From Clostridiales bacterium (lineage in GTDB: Bacteria > Bacillota > Clostridia > Oscillospirales > Butyricicoccaceae): DNA of 28,614 nucleotides. The translations under genes were made by a program, and so were the position numbers. Every line of letters starts with the position of its first letter. The first letter of the stretch is position 1. The notes beneath the pieces are model-generated. The model worked only from the letters and a program-made list of their open reading frames with translations, did not search any database and was not told where the DNA came from. Positions 1 through 8,222 of this stretch are shown piece by piece. The stretch lies in the NCBI GenBank assembly GCA_019421385.1, contig JAHZFK010000032.1, positions 1 to 28,614 of the forward strand. The letters run 5' to 3'.

Positions 1-20
1 TACCTCATACAAACGAAAAA

Positions 21-43
21 GCCCAGCTTTTGCTGGACTTTTT
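21..43. terminator. intrinsic terminator hairpin, first of two
   Basis: A 7-bp stem (GCCCAGC / GCTGGAC with one G-T pair) around a TTTT loop is followed by TTTTTC on the plus strand. An A-run precedes it, so it also has a T-run when read on the minus strand. It lies beyond the 3' end of the minus-strand glycosidase gene and may serve both directions. Confidence 0.6.
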
Positions 44-53
44 CGACAGACTC

Positions 54-82
54 AAGGCACGGCGACAGCCGTGCCTTTTTCC
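54..82. terminator. intrinsic terminator hairpin, second of two
   Basis: The arms AAGGCACGGC and GCCGTGCCTT pair perfectly around a 4-nt loop, and a T-run follows on the plus strand. It sits 23 bases beyond the stop codon of the minus-strand gene. It probably ends a transcript entering from the left outside the window, and may also end the minus-strand gene. Confidence 0.65.
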
Positions 83-104
83 TTATCATTACTATCTGCT
101 AAAT

Positions 105-1286
105 TTACCGAATCAAAAATGCGTCCGGCAGATATCGACCCTCCGGATTTTGCGACAAGGTCGTCGGGCTAGTGATTTCCCGTCCCTGATACACCATCAC
201 AGAGGATGAACCACCATCCAACATGGAAGCCTGATACGCATTGTACGATTCCATAATTTCCGCGCATCGCTCAATCGAAATACCAAAAGAATGGAATTGA
301 CGACCGTCTACCACCAGCATGATAACCGTTCCGTCCTGTGCCTGACCGATTGCGGTACGTGGCTGTTGCTCATTCAGGCCAGTACCAGCCACCAGATTTT
401 CTCCGTTGATGATGAGCGCCGGATGGAATTCCACCGCGTCGCGCAGATTAGAAGTATCGGTGAACGCACCGATCTGCAAGTGATCCTGTTCGTCAAAGCC
501 AATGATCTTCCAAGTATCTCCTACGGCATCCTGCAGCTTTTGTCCTTGGCTTTTCACGAAGCCATATGGCAAGCCACCGGTTCCATTTCCCTCATAATCC
601 GCAAAACCGGACGCATTGATTCCCAAAATCGCATCATAGTTGCGCACCATATCCGATACATAGGAACCATAAGAAAACAGGTCTTCACATGTCCCGACAA
701 ATACATTTTCCGGTTTTTTGCAAAGCGCGATCTTGCCGGCATATTCCATGCCCAAAGAATCCTCACCGACGACCTCTGCAATCAAGATCCCGTGTTCCGC
801 ATTGATCGCCAAAACGGTATCGCCTTGCTTGGTGACAATGCCGGTGTCATAATTCTTTTTCGTGGGATCCCCAATCAGATTGATGTCGATATGATCATAT
901 CCATCCGCTATGTACTCCGGATTGTCCCGGAGAAAAGCTTCAAAACTGTCCTCATCCAGTTCTGAAAAGGTCTGATAAAATTGCTCTTTTGGCGTAGACG
1001 CCGTATTCCCCTCATCGCCTACATTGTCCCACGCGCTTGCAACGCCCTCTTGCTTCTGATTGAGCAAGTAGCGTTTCGTCATCACTTCTTCAATGATGTC
1101 GCCCGGAATAAACCATGTGGCCAACCATTGATGCGTCATAGTCCCCATTGCGGTTTCAATATACCACTCTCTCCACCGGGTAATAAACGCATTTGGCGTA
1201 TACAGCAGAAAGGGGTAAACCACAGTCACGCATATCAGAAAAAAACAGGTTAGCCCGAGGGCAAAGCGGTGTCGTGCGCCGTTCAT
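105..1286 (-). CDS. phosphodiester glycosidase (NAGPA-domain) family membrane-anchored protein
   Basis: 393 residues. Residues about 8-30 form one hydrophobic segment that should act as an uncleaved signal anchor, placing the rest outside the cell. The C-terminal half has the hallmarks of the phosphodiester glycosidase/NAGPA family (also called DUF2233): GINASGF near 222, RTAIGQ near 310, VVDGR near 325 and DGGSSS near 357. Members cleave or modify phosphodiester-linked sugars in cell-surface polymers or exopolysaccharide; the substrate here is unknown. The ATG is preceded by AAGGAGT at good spacing. The gene lies 56 bases downstream of the DEAD-box helicase gene on the same strand, with no terminator seen between them, so they may be co-transcribed. 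The family call is firm and the reaction is inferred. Confidence 0.85.
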   Translation of the reverse strand: MNGARHRFALGLTCFFLICVTVVYPFLLYTPNAFITRWREWYIETAMGTMTHQWLATWFIPGDIIEEVMTKRYLLNQKQEGVASAWDNVGDEGNTASTPKEQFYQTFSELDEDSFEAFLRDNPEYIADGYDHIDINLIGDPTKKNYDTGIVTKQGDTVLAINAEHGILIAEVVGEDSLGMEYAGKIALCKKPENVFVGTCEDLFSYGSYVSDMVRNYDAILGINASGFADYEGNGTGGLPYGFVKSQGQKLQDAVGDTWKIIGFDEQDHLQIGAFTDTSNLRDAVEFHPALIINGENLVAGTGLNEQQPRTAIGQAQDGTVIMLVVDGRQFHSFGISIERCAEIMESYNAYQASMLDGGSSSVMVYQGREITSPTTLSQNPEGRYLPDAFLIR

Positions 1287-1342
1287 CGTTGTTTACTCCT
1301 TTTCTGTCCGTTTCTCTATCGAAAGGGGTATTTTTCAGACAA

Positions 1343-2956
1343 TCACTTTGCGCTGTGCCGTCTCCGACGAACAGCGGTTTTGGTGTTTTTCTTAGCAGGC
1401 TGCGCCGGTGCGGACGCCTTTTGCGCACGTGCCGCCAGAGCATCCTCCACCTTTTTCCGGATACGCGCGGCCGCTTCTTCGCTCAGAGCATATGCACGCG
1501 AAGGTGTGTGCGCATCCACGCGAGGTTCATTTTTTTCATAACGCGCATACGGATCATTTCGGCGGCCCCGCGCGCGGGCTGAAGCAGACTTTCTTGCGCG
1601 CGGCGCAGCTGCTTTTGCGCGCTGCTCTTCCTGCATCTCTGCCGCCTTTTCCTTGCGGGAGGGCCGCTTCGCGGCAACATTTTTGCGTGCCTTTTGCTTT
1701 GCTGCCTTTTCCCGCGCCACATCTGCAGCAACCTCTTCTGCGGTAGCATTCTCCGAAACCGGCTTGCGGCGCGTGCGCACATTGGTCGTTTTACGCTGTC
1801 CGGATTCGCGTCCCGTCCGTTCATTTTCTTTTTCCACATGCGGGATTTCACCGGCAAGCGGAATGCGCTTGCCGATCAACTTTTCAATGTCCGCCAGATA
1901 CGGCCTTTCCGAGCGGTCACAGAAAGAAATCGCCGTTCCCTCCTGCCCTGCGCGTCCCGTGCGGCCAATGCGATGGACATAGGTTTCGGGAATATTGGGC
2001 AAATCAAAGTTGATGACCAGCGGCAGCTCATTGATATCAATGCCGCGCGCGGCAATGTCGGTCGCAACCAACACGGCAATTTTGCAGGCTTTAAAATCCT
2101 CCAGCGCGCGCTGACGCTGATTCTGACTTTTGTCACCATGAATGGCTTTTGCCTGAATCCCGGCGCGGTTCAAATCGCGCGCAACGCGATCCGCACCGTG
2201 CTTGGTGCGCGTAAAGACCAGCGTCTGGTGTACGTTGCTTTGACGGATCGTATCGATCAGCAGTTCCCTTTTTTCTGCCTTTTCGACCAAAAAAACCTTT
2301 TGTTCGATTTTTTCCACCGGTTTTGCCGACGGCGTAATGGAGATGCGTGCAGGATTGGTCAGCAAGCTGTCTGCCAGCGCCGCAATCTCCTTCGGAATGG
2401 TTGCAGAAAACAGCAGCGTCTGTCGCTTTGCCGGCAAATACTTGATGATGCGCTTCACATCCGGGAAAAAGCCCATATCCAACATACGATCGGCCTCATC
2501 CAGCACAAAGCATTCCACTTTGTTCAGCTTTACAATGCCCTGCCCCATCAGATCCCACAGACGGCCGGGTGTTGCAATGAGAATATCCGCGCCGCGCGCA
2601 ATGGCTTCCACCTGCGGCACTTGCGATACACCGCCAAAAATCACCGCCGCAGTGCATGGTGTATACCGCGCATACTGGCAGACATTTTCATAAATTTGCA
2701 GCGCAAGTTCCCGTGTCGGTGTCAAAATCAGCGCACGAATCGTGCCGGGTTTCCCCTCTGACCGGGTCAGCCTCTGAATGATCGGAACCGAAAACGCGCA
2801 GGTTTTTCCCGTTCCGGTCTGCGCGCAGCCCATCAGATCCTGCCCATCCAAAACCGGCGGGATCGCCTTTTGCTGAATCGGTGTCGGCTCATCATACCCT
2901 GCTTCGCGCAGCGCCTTGAGTATATTTTTTTCGATTTTTAACTCGCTGAATTTCAT
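1343..2956 (-). CDS. DEAD-box ATP-dependent RNA helicase, RhlE-like
   Basis: 537 residues counted from the ATG at 2956. The frame can be extended 8 codons to a TTG at 2980, but that stretch contains AAAAGGA, which is better read as ribosome binding sequence. The motifs are complete and in order: Q motif EPTPIQQ near 23, Walker A AQTGTGKT at 45-52, PTRELA, TPGR, VLDEAD, SAT, then the second RecA domain with ATDIAARGID and HRIGRTGRAGQEG. A basic, alanine-rich, low-complexity tail of about 160 residues (many KR and RK pairs) ends in RRRRHSAK. Such tails in RhlE/CshA-type helicases bind RNA non-specifically. The likely role is RNA remodelling in ribosome assembly or mRNA decay. Subfamily assignment is by motif style only. 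Confidence 0.93.
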   Translation of the reverse strand: MKFSELKIEKNILKALREAGYDEPTPIQQKAIPPVLDGQDLMGCAQTGTGKTCAFSVPIIQRLTRSEGKPGTIRALILTPTRELALQIYENVCQYARYTPCTAAVIFGGVSQVPQVEAIARGADILIATPGRLWDLMGQGIVKLNKVECFVLDEADRMLDMGFFPDVKRIIKYLPAKRQTLLFSATIPKEIAALADSLLTNPARISITPSAKPVEKIEQKVFLVEKAEKRELLIDTIRQSNVHQTLVFTRTKHGADRVARDLNRAGIQAKAIHGDKSQNQRQRALEDFKACKIAVLVATDIAARGIDINELPLVINFDLPNIPETYVHRIGRTGRAGQEGTAISFCDRSERPYLADIEKLIGKRIPLAGEIPHVEKENERTGRESGQRKTTNVRTRRKPVSENATAEEVAADVAREKAAKQKARKNVAAKRPSRKEKAAEMQEEQRAKAAAPRARKSASARARGRRNDPYARYEKNEPRVDAHTPSRAYALSEEAAARIRKKVEDALAARAQKASAPAQPAKKNTKTAVRRRRHSAK

Positions 2957-3006
2957 ATCCTTTGATCGTTTCCTTTTCAAAACTGGTGTATTTCGGCAAA
3001 TCCATC

Positions 3007-3036
3007 TTGCCCGATTGCCTGATAATGTGTTATACT
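3007..3036 (+). promoter_or_regulatory. sigma-A promoter of the putative metal transporter
   Basis: TTGCCC at 3007-3012 and TATACT at 3031-3036 are separated by 18 bases. An extended -10 TGT lies directly before the -10. The predicted start leaves a leader of only about 40 bases before the gene, too short for a metal riboswitch. Confidence 0.5.
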
Positions 3037-3085
3037 GTTTTATAGTTGTCTTTGTTTAACTGTCATTTGCTATGAGGTGAAATTA

Positions 3086-3937
3086 TTGCTCGATATCCTA
3101 TCTCACGTTCTACCGGAAGCGTTTTTCGATATTCTCAAGACCATACCGCTCCTACTTGTGGTATATGCCCTTCTCTATTATATCGAAAACCGCCTGACCA
3201 ATACGCCGGCGCTGCTCTCACGCGCCGCACAGTTTGGCCCTGTCGTTGGCGCGCTGGCAGGAACCATGCCGCAATGCGGCTTTTCCGCCGCCGCTGCCGC
3301 GCTCTTCTCCGCCGGATATCTTGCCCCGGCTACATTGGTTGCTGTTTTTCTGGCCACCTCGGATGAAGCGGTTCCCGTCATGCTGGCGGGCGGCGCTAAT
3401 GTTCCGCAGGTCGTTGCTCTCTTGGTTGTCAAGTTCGCGATTGCCGTCATCGGCGGCTATATTTTGCGTTATACCGTATTCCGCAGCCATCGTCCGAACA
3501 GTGACGATGAGCTGGAAATCGAAATGTCGGCCTGCGATTGCAGTGCTGGCTCCCCGGTTTGGAGCGTTATCTGGCACACTCTGAAAACGGCATTTTTCCT
3601 GTTTGCCGTGCTCTTCGTCTTAAATCTGGTGGTCCATCTCATTGGCGAAGAGGTGCTGGCATCTCTGCTGTTGTCCGACAGCATCTTCCAGCCTCTGCTC
3701 TGTGCCATCCTTGGCCTGATTCCCAGCTGCGCCATGAGCGTGCTGTTATCCGAACTTTTTGTCGGCGGCACCATCAGCTTCGGCGCATTGATTGCCGGAC
3801 TGTCCACCGGTGCAGGCTTTGGCTACATTGTATTGTTCGAGGAAAAAGAAGGACGGCATCGCGCGCTGCCTGTCATCGCTGCCACCTTTGCCGTTGCCGT
3901 CATCGGCGGTACGCTGGTGCAGATTTTCTTCGGCTAA
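3086..3937 (+). CDS. putative manganese/metal transporter (PF11449-type, 'arsenic efflux protein')
   Basis: 283 residues from the TTG at 3086, which has GAGGTG six bases upstream. The frame can also begin at the GTG at 3077, but that GTG is part of the apparent ribosome binding site. The protein is a polytopic membrane protein with two related halves. Each half has a G-x-x-P-Q/S-C signature: GTMPQCGFS in the first and GLIPSCAMS in the second, each followed by a glycine- and alanine-rich helix. A short acidic cytoplasmic-type loop with two cysteines (SACDCSAG) separates the halves. This matches the putative manganese transporter family often annotated as arsenic efflux protein. Transport direction and ion are not provable here. 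It stands alone with its own promoter and terminator. Confidence 0.8.
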   Translation: MLDILSHVLPEAFFDILKTIPLLLVVYALLYYIENRLTNTPALLSRAAQFGPVVGALAGTMPQCGFSAAAAALFSAGYLAPATLVAVFLATSDEAVPVMLAGGANVPQVVALLVVKFAIAVIGGYILRYTVFRSHRPNSDDELEIEMSACDCSAGSPVWSVIWHTLKTAFFLFAVLFVLNLVVHLIGEEVLASLLLSDSIFQPLLCAILGLIPSCAMSVLLSELFVGGTISFGALIAGLSTGAGFGYIVLFEEKEGRHRALPVIAATFAVAVIGGTLVQIFFG

Positions 3938-3954
3938 GCCCAAATCGTGTATGG

Positions 3955-3986
3955 AACGGTCTTCCCTTTCGGGAAGGCCGTTTTTT
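3955..3986 (+). terminator. intrinsic terminator of the metal transporter gene
   Basis: AACGG-TCTTCCC and GGGAAGG-CCG(TT) pair around a TTTC loop, followed by TTTTTT. It lies 17 bases after the stop codon. Confidence 0.8.
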
Positions 3987-4597
3987 CATCCCAACTCGTG
4001 CAGCAGCTCGAGCGCACTATGCGCCCACACCATATTGATTTTGGTAAAATCTCCGCCGGGCGTATACAAATAGGCTTCTACGTCTTCGCGCAACCGCTGA
4101 TAAACCGTGCCTGGCATCGCCGCATACTGTTCCGCCCCATCGGACAACACCGCCACAAAGCGGAAGTCCCCGGTGCGCTCGTCCCATTCATGGAAGAGCA
4201 GTTCCACCACATCCAAATCACGATCCAGCTGCGTAAACAGCAGCAACTTCATGATTTCCACCGTGCGGTCATCCAATCCGTGCTCCAGAATATTGATTTT
4301 CTCGCGGAACGCATTGAGACTATCGACCATGCGCAGCGTATATCCGGCCAGCGGGTCAAACTGTGCCTTGGGCGCTTCGCCCTCCTCCGGCCACAGCCAG
4401 ACCATAAACTGGTTTGCCATATCGTGATACAAACACGGATGCACCACAAGCACCGTTTCACCACAATTGGGGCATTTGACGCGGAAGCAGGATAGATCCT
4501 GCACCTGTGCCCGCAGCTCAGGATTGCGGTCGATATTGATATGATCGTGCACCTTATAGTCAGTTTCCGTCTGACAGTGCGGACAAGTAATCACCAT
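3986..4597 (-). CDS. CpXC domain protein
   Basis: 203 residues starting at the ATG at 4597, giving the N-terminus MVITCPHCQTE. The frame is open further upstream, but that part runs through the promoter at 4638-4667, and AGGA lies just before this ATG. Two zinc-ribbon knuckles, CPHC at 5-8 and CPNC near 43-46, define the CpXC family, whose function is unknown. The remainder is acidic and hydrophilic, with no membrane segment, and is predicted cytoplasmic. The gene is convergent with the metal transporter gene and monocistronic. Metal binding by the four cysteines is inferred. Confidence 0.8.
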   Translation of the reverse strand: MVITCPHCQTETDYKVHDHINIDRNPELRAQVQDLSCFRVKCPNCGETVLVVHPCLYHDMANQFMVWLWPEEGEAPKAQFDPLAGYTLRMVDSLNAFREKINILEHGLDDRTVEIMKLLLFTQLDRDLDVVELLFHEWDERTGDFRFVAVLSDGAEQYAAMPGTVYQRLREDVEAYLYTPGGDFTKINMVWAHSALELLHELG

Positions 4598-4637
4598 GAT
4601 TCCTGTTTTCCTCCTCGGTATATGCCCAATTGTAGTT

Positions 4638-4667
4638 ATTATACCACAGTTTTCTGCAATGAAGCAA
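4638..4667 (-). promoter_or_regulatory. sigma-A promoter of the CpXC gene
   Basis: Read on the minus strand, TTGCTT (4667-4662) and a consensus TATAAT (4643-4638) are separated by 18 bases. The start would fall about 35 bases before the ATG at 4597, which supports the shortened gene start. Confidence 0.65.
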
Positions 4668-4701
4668 GCGATACCGCATATCCCGCACCTTAATAATCCT
4701 A

Positions 4702-4737
4702 AAGAAAAACGCATGGTAGATTGCCATGCGTTTTCAC
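4702..4737 (-). terminator. intrinsic terminator of the ABC-F/DUF2752 operon
   Basis: AAAACGCATGG and CCATGCGTTTT pair around a 7-nt loop. Read on the minus strand, TTTTTC follows. It lies just beyond the stop codon of the DUF2752 gene. Confidence 0.8.
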
Positions 4738-4746
4738 AGTACATAT

Positions 4747-5112
4747 TTATGCCGCCGTGCCGCAGATCAGCGGATCGCGCAAGACCAATCGCACGATCCA
4801 GATACCCGCCCAGAGCGCCATCACGCTCCACAGCAAAATGCGCTCCCGCTTCTCTGTGCCCAGCAGCGGCTTTTTCCGAAACAGTACCAAAAGCACCACC
4901 GGCGGCAGCACATAAATCATCGGATTATATCGAAACGCCATCCAAAAATCCAGCCGCAGCAAGGCAAAAGCCGCACGCGACAGGCCGCATCCCGGGCAAG
5001 GTATGCCGGTGAAGTGCTGCACCGGACAGCCCCATCCCAGCAAGGAGGCCGACACAAACGACGCCGCTGCCAATGCCAGCAGCACCAACAGGCCGTATAC
5101 TCCCTTTTTCAT
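4747..5112 (-). CDS. DUF2752 family small membrane protein
   Basis: 121 residues. The signature of DUF2752 is clear: CPVQHFTGIPCPGCGLSRA at about residues 29-47, a cysteine-rich loop between hydrophobic segments. There are three likely membrane helices (about 4-26, 64-81 and 92-110). The function of the family is unknown. The ATG directly abuts the TAA of the upstream ABC-F gene (TAAATG), so its translation is probably coupled to that gene. The only ribosome-binding-like sequence (AGGG) lies inside the end of the ABC-F gene. Confidence 0.85.
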   Translation of the reverse strand: MKKGVYGLLVLLALAAASFVSASLLGWGCPVQHFTGIPCPGCGLSRAAFALLRLDFWMAFRYNPMIYVLPPVVLLVLFRKKPLLGTEKRERILLWSVMALWAGIWIVRLVLRDPLICGTAA

Positions 5113-6717
5113 TTAGCCCTGATAGGTTTCGCGGAACTCAAGGAATTCATCATAGGTGCATTCCTTATCCAGCACACCCTTTTCACGGATTTCAATGATG
5201 CGCGTTGCAATGGTCTGCACGAACTCATGGTCATGCGAAGCAAACAGAACCGTACCCTTAAAATCGCGCACACCGTTGTTGACCGCCGTAATAGATTCCA
5301 GATCCAGATGGTTGGTCGGCTGGTCGATCACCAACACGTTGGAACCGAACAGCATCATACGGGCGAGCATCAGGCGCACTTTCTCACCGCCCGACAGCAC
5401 ACGCACCGGCTTATATACGTCATCGCCCGAGAACAGCATACGGCCCAAAAAGCCGCGCAGCGTGGATTCCAGCGTGTCCGTGCGCGAATACGGCGCAATC
5501 CAGTCAAGCATGTTTTCGGTATGTCCCTCAAAGAACTCGTTGTTATCCTTGGGGAAATAGCTTTGAGACGTGGTTACACCCCATTTGAAGCTGCCCTCAT
5601 CCGGCTTGATCTCCCCCATCAGAATCTGGAACAGCGTGGTCATTGCCAATTCATTGTCCGAAATGAATGCAATCTTATCTCCGCGGCGCACAATAAAGGA
5701 GACGTTGTCCAGAATCTTTTCGCCGTCGATCGTCTTGGAAATGCCGCGCACCTCAAGAATATCCTTACCTGCCTCGCGGTCTGCCGCAAAGGACACCCAA
5801 GGATAGCGACGCGAGGACGCAGGCAGCTCCTCGACCGTCAGCTTATCGATCAGCTTGCGGCGGCTGGTCGCCTGACGGGATTTGGACTTGTTGGCCGCAA
5901 AACGCTGAATGAAGTTCTGCAATTCCTTGATCTTTTCCTCATTCTTGCGGTTCTGATCTTTGATCATACGCTGGATCAGCTGCGAGGACTCATACCAGAA
6001 CTCATAGTTACCAACATACAGCTTGATCTTGCCATAGTCGATATCCACGATGTGCGTACAGACGTTGTTGAGGAAGTGACGGTCATGCGAAACGACCAGA
6101 ACCGTGCCCTCAAAGTCAGCAAGGAAATCTTCCAACCAGCGGACTGCCTGAATATCCAGATGGTTGGTCGGCTCGTCCAGCAGCAGAATGTCCGGCTTGC
6201 CAAACAAGGCACGCGCAAGCAGCACCTTGACCTTTTCCACGTCGCCCAGATACTGCATCTCAGTATACAGAATTGCGTCTGCGTCCAGTCCCAGACCGTT
6301 GAGCAGCTGACCAGCTTCGGTCTCCGCTTCCCAGCCGCCCATCTCGGCAAACTCAGCCTCCAGCTCCGCCGCCTTGTTGCCGTCTTCCTCGGTGAAGGGG
6401 TCCTTCATGTAGAGCGCATCCTTTTCCCGCATAACCTCCAGCAGACGCGGGTTGCCGCCGAGCACCGTATTGAGTACGGTCTCTTCATTGAATGCAAAGT
6501 GGTCCTGCTTCAAAACGCTCATGCGCGTTTTGGGCGCAATGGACACCGTGCCGGTAGACGGGTCAAGGTCGCCCGACAGAATGCGCAGGAACGTGGATTT
6601 GCCTGCGCCGTTGGCGCCGATCACACCATAGCAGTTCCCTTCCGTAAATTTCAGATTCACGTCCTTAAACAGCGGCTCCCCGCTGAAATTCAAGCTCAGA
6701 TCGCTGATTGTAATCAT
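5113..6717 (-). CDS. ykpA: ABC-F family ATPase, YkpA/YbiT type
   Basis: 534 residues with two ATP-binding cassettes, an inter-domain linker rich in charged helix (about 245-300) and no membrane segment, as in ABC-F proteins that act on the ribosome. NBD1 has Walker A GANGAGKST near 36 and Walker B LLLDEPTNHLD. NBD2 has a full signature LSGGEKVRL but a degenerate Walker A (SDNELAMTTL), and its Walker B reads DQPTNHLD instead of DEPTNHLD. The NBD1 signature is also degenerate (YLGDVEKVKV). The wording of the whole protein, such as WGVTTSQSYFPKDN and GFLGRMLFSG, is that of the B. subtilis YkpA / E. coli YbiT group. The cellular role of this group is not settled; a translation factor is the best guess. 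AGGAGA lies 10 bases before the ATG. Confidence 0.9.
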   Translation of the reverse strand: MITISDLSLNFSGEPLFKDVNLKFTEGNCYGVIGANGAGKSTFLRILSGDLDPSTGTVSIAPKTRMSVLKQDHFAFNEETVLNTVLGGNPRLLEVMREKDALYMKDPFTEEDGNKAAELEAEFAEMGGWEAETEAGQLLNGLGLDADAILYTEMQYLGDVEKVKVLLARALFGKPDILLLDEPTNHLDIQAVRWLEDFLADFEGTVLVVSHDRHFLNNVCTHIVDIDYGKIKLYVGNYEFWYESSQLIQRMIKDQNRKNEEKIKELQNFIQRFAANKSKSRQATSRRKLIDKLTVEELPASSRRYPWVSFAADREAGKDILEVRGISKTIDGEKILDNVSFIVRRGDKIAFISDNELAMTTLFQILMGEIKPDEGSFKWGVTTSQSYFPKDNNEFFEGHTENMLDWIAPYSRTDTLESTLRGFLGRMLFSGDDVYKPVRVLSGGEKVRLMLARMMLFGSNVLVIDQPTNHLDLESITAVNNGVRDFKGTVLFASHDHEFVQTIATRIIEIREKGVLDKECTYDEFLEFRETYQG

Positions 6718-6825
6718 ATCGTATCCGTCTCCTGTTTATCATTTTGAATCTGTATCAGTATATCACAGAAACCCTGCTTTTCACAGTTTTTTTACACATC
6801 AATCTGCATTTTTGGTGATGTTGTC

Positions 6826-6854
6826 TTGAAACATGACCGCACAGGGGCTATACT
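6826..6854 (+). promoter_or_regulatory. sigma-A promoter of the nitroreductase-sirtuin operon
   Basis: TTGAAA at 6826-6831 and TATACT at 6849-6854 with an optimal 17-base spacer. The start would lie about 23 bases before the ATG at 6884. The promoter covers the upstream part of the open frame, which rules out the longer N-terminus. Confidence 0.75.
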
Positions 6855-6883
6855 ATATTTATTCTAATCAAGGAGGTTTTTCC

Positions 6884-7405
6884 ATGTCCAACCTGATGCA
6901 GATTATCAAATCCCGCCGCTCCACGCGTGCGTTTGAATCCAAACTCCCTCCCAAAGATCAAATCATGCAACTGGTCGAAGCCGCTGAACGGGCTCCCTCC
7001 GGTATGGGTAAATATCTTTGGCACTTCACCGTAGTATACAGCGCAGAAAAATCACTGACACTTGCCCGCGCGGTTGCGGAAGCCGATAACCGTGGCCCGG
7101 ATTACAATTTCTACGGCGCCCCAGTTAATATTATCATCTCCTACAAACGTGATGAGCATCATGCTTTTGTCGACGGCGCTGCCGCAATGGAGAATCTGCT
7201 GCTCATGGCAACAGAACTCGGGCTCGGCTCATGCTGGATCAATCAGATCCGCGAGTGCTGCGATGACCCAAAGGTGCGCGCCCTGCTAACCGAATACGGC
7301 GTACCAGAAGATCACATCGTCATTTGCTCCGCTGCCATCGGCTATATTGCCAAGGAAACACCTGCAAAGCCCCGCAAAGAAGGTATTGTTTCCTTCGTAG
7401 AATAA
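6884..7405 (+). CDS. nitroreductase family flavoprotein
   Basis: 173 residues from the ATG at 6884, preceded by AAGGAGG with 7 bases spacing. An upstream in-frame ATG overlaps the promoter and is rejected. The N-terminus MSNLMQIIKSRRSTRAF is the classic FMN-binding entry of nitroreductases. APSGMGKYLWHF and the C-terminal GLGSCWINQIR and IGYIA match the family fold. It is expected to be a dimeric, cytoplasmic NAD(P)H-dependent FMN reductase of unknown substrate. Sixteen bases separate it from the sirtuin gene and no terminator intervenes, so the two form an operon. Confidence 0.88.
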   Translation: MSNLMQIIKSRRSTRAFESKLPPKDQIMQLVEAAERAPSGMGKYLWHFTVVYSAEKSLTLARAVAEADNRGPDYNFYGAPVNIIISYKRDEHHAFVDGAAAMENLLLMATELGLGSCWINQIRECCDDPKVRALLTEYGVPEDHIVICSAAIGYIAKETPAKPRKEGIVSFVE

Positions 7406-7421
7406 AAGGAGGCACAAACGC

Positions 7422-8138
7422 ATGGATGCACAAATTGCCAAACTGAAAGAATGGGTAGACGCCAGCGATAACATCGTCTTTTTCGGCGGCGCCGGTGTCT
7501 CGACGGAAAGCGGCATCCCAGACTTTCGATCAGTGGACGGTCTGTACAACCAACAATACAAGTATCCGCCAGAAACCATTTTGAGCCACACGTTTTTCAT
7601 GGCAGAGCCAGAGGAATTTTTCCGCTTCTACCGTGCCAAAATGCTTGCGTTGGATGCAGAACCAAACGCCGCGCACCGCAAGCTGGCTGAGTGGGAACGC
7701 ATGGGAAAATGCCGTGCCATTGTGACGCAGAATATCGACGGTTTACATCAGAAAGCAGGCTCCAAAAAGGTCTTGGAACTGCACGGTTCTGTGCTGCGCA
7801 ACTACTGCATGAGCTGCCGCAAGCCCTATGACGTGCGCGACATCGCTGCCGGCACAGGCGTTCCCAAATGCGACTGCGGCGGCACCATCAAACCGGATGT
7901 TGTGCTATATGAGGAAAGTCTGGACAACTATACAATCAAAAAAAGTGTCGAATACATCCGCAACGCAGATATTCTCATCATCGGCGGCACTTCCCTTGCG
8001 GTCTATCCGGCCGCAGGTCTGATCGACTATTACCGCGGCAATAAACTGGTGTTGGTCAACAAGTCCGAAACGCCCGCCGACCGCCGCGCCGATCTGGTCA
8101 TTCACGCACCGATCGGTCAGGTATTCTCCCAGCTGTAA
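7422..8138 (+). CDS. cobB: SIR2 family NAD-dependent protein deacylase (sirtuin)
   Basis: 238 residues, the usual length for bacterial sirtuins. NAD-binding motif GAGVSTESGIPDFR lies at 23-36, TQNIDGLH at 102-109, the catalytic histidine (LELHG) at 121, and GTSL at 189-192. The structural zinc site is C129-x2-C132 and C150-x-C152, with the second pair as CxC rather than the common CxxC. It removes acyl groups from lysines with consumption of NAD and release of nicotinamide. AAGGAGG lies 8 bases before the ATG. It is second in an operon with the nitroreductase, which suggests shared dependence on nicotinamide cofactor state, though this is inference. Confidence 0.92.
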   Translation: MDAQIAKLKEWVDASDNIVFFGGAGVSTESGIPDFRSVDGLYNQQYKYPPETILSHTFFMAEPEEFFRFYRAKMLALDAEPNAAHRKLAEWERMGKCRAIVTQNIDGLHQKAGSKKVLELHGSVLRNYCMSCRKPYDVRDIAAGTGVPKCDCGGTIKPDVVLYEESLDNYTIKKSVEYIRNADILIIGGTSLAVYPAAGLIDYYRGNKLVLVNKSETPADRRADLVIHAPIGQVFSQL

Positions 8139-8174
8139 GGGCGCTGGTATAAAAAACAATTTGGCGCATGTTTT

Positions 8175-8220
8175 CTCCCCTTTCCGGCCATACTATGGAA
8201 AACCGGAAAGGGGAGTTTTT
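8175..8220 (+). terminator. terminator whose 3' arm overlaps the DUF378 ribosome binding site
   Basis: CTCCCCTTTCCGG (8175-8187) and CCGGAAAGGGGAG (8203-8215) are perfect 13-bp complements with a 15-base loop, followed by TTTTT. This is a strong intrinsic terminator for the sirtuin operon. Its right arm also supplies the only purine-rich ribosome binding site (GGGGAG) for the gene starting at 8223. Confidence 0.85.
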
Positions 8221-8222
8221 AT

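Noticed and set aside
1694..2761. 355-codon plus-strand open frame
   Set aside because: It is antisense to the DEAD-box helicase gene, whose motifs are complete on the other strand.
3037..3085. Manganese (yybP-ykoY) riboswitch before the metal transporter
   Set aside because: The predicted leader is under 50 bases and cannot hold the aptamer.
4726..6747. 673-codon plus-strand open frame
   Set aside because: It is antisense to the ABC-F/DUF2752 operon, has no ribosome binding site or known motifs, and its composition is that of a shadow frame.
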